Source: Vibrio sp. DW001 (GTDB lineage Bacteria; Pseudomonadota; Gammaproteobacteria; Enterobacterales; Vibrionaceae). Taken from it: a DNA stretch of 64,000 nt. Positions 63,911 through 64,000 of the stretch are shown here, piece by piece (position 1 is the first letter of the stretch; every line of letters begins with the position of its first letter). The DNA lies in NCBI RefSeq assembly GCF_029016285.1, contig NZ_CP091975.1, forward strand, positions 1,426,001 through 1,490,000, in the 5' to 3' direction. The notes below the pieces were generated by a model. That model saw only the letters and a program-made list of their open reading frames with translations. It was not told the origin of the DNA and did no database searches. A program made the position numbers and the translations under genes.

Positions 63911-64000
63911 ATTTTACAGCCTGAATACTTATTATCTAATTCTTCTAGTTTGATTTTATAGTACGCAGGAGAATTTTTCTAGTTGATAAAATTATAGGTA

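Noticed and set aside
1..64000. CRISPR arrays, insertion sequences, prophage or integron cassettes
   Set aside because: No regularly spaced repeats, transposase, integrase or phage structural genes were seen on either strand.

Overview
The window reads as a contiguous stretch of the main chromosome of a gamma-proteobacterium of the family Vibrionaceae, most probably a Vibrio. The evidence is gene content and order: pspF-sapA beside pspABC, a psp-linked RND pump with two membrane-fusion proteins, trpL-EGDCFBA with fused trpCF but separate trpG and trpD, polB-varA-uvrC-pgsA followed by tRNA genes, and protein sequences very close to the Enterobacteria/Vibrio versions of these families. Base composition is moderately AT-rich. 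I saw no insertion sequence, prophage, integron or CRISPR array.

Layout. 1-4670: the end of a sap peptide-transport operon (sapB partial, sapA), pspF, and divergent pspABC with a sigma-54-type promoter. 4801-10056: vexIJK-like RND efflux operon. 10116-12790: tag, then a GAF/HD-GYP protein and a PilZ protein (cyclic-di-GMP). 12881-15622 (minus): metC and cls. 16065-20414 (plus): an NSS sodium symporter, an RluA-like pseudouridine synthase next to an rRNA-type methyltransferase, and pepT. 20485-24558 (minus): ynjBCDF transporter genes without ynjE. 24824-26628 (minus): a pilotin-like lipoprotein, yciI, yciA, yciB. 26831-33773 (minus): the complete trp operon with leader peptide, attenuator, promoter and TrpR operator. 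33840-36422 (plus): rnm, yciO, rluB. 36499-40779: yciU, efpL, an unusual nucleotidyltransferase and polB. 41066-44146: varA, uvrC, pgsA.

From 44418 a tRNA cluster begins (Cys, Gly), but it is split. A second Gly copy and two identical Leu copies lie at 46893-47089 and 63001-63087, each with its own promoter or terminator, and accessory genes sit between them. These are a glycogen-binding-domain protein, a degenerate HDOD protein, a yqhC/yqhD aldehyde-reductase pair, a BOF-domain protein, a PepSY/response-regulator/histidine-kinase set, an octaheme tetrathionate-reductase-type respiratory cluster (53101-58734) behind a 600-base leader with a perfect FNR box, and a LysR-controlled lutABC lactate-oxidation operon (58885-62781).

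How it fits together: the left two thirds is house-keeping and envelope biology (peptide uptake, phage-shock response, efflux, phospholipid and tryptophan synthesis, DNA repair). The right third is a tRNA-bounded accessory region devoted to carbonyl detoxification, anaerobic sulfur-compound respiration and lactate oxidation. The most unusual unit is the octaheme/cytochrome b/haem-less cytochrome-like protein/porin/triple-rhodanese cluster, which looks like a complete inner-to-outer-membrane system for a sulfur oxyanion.
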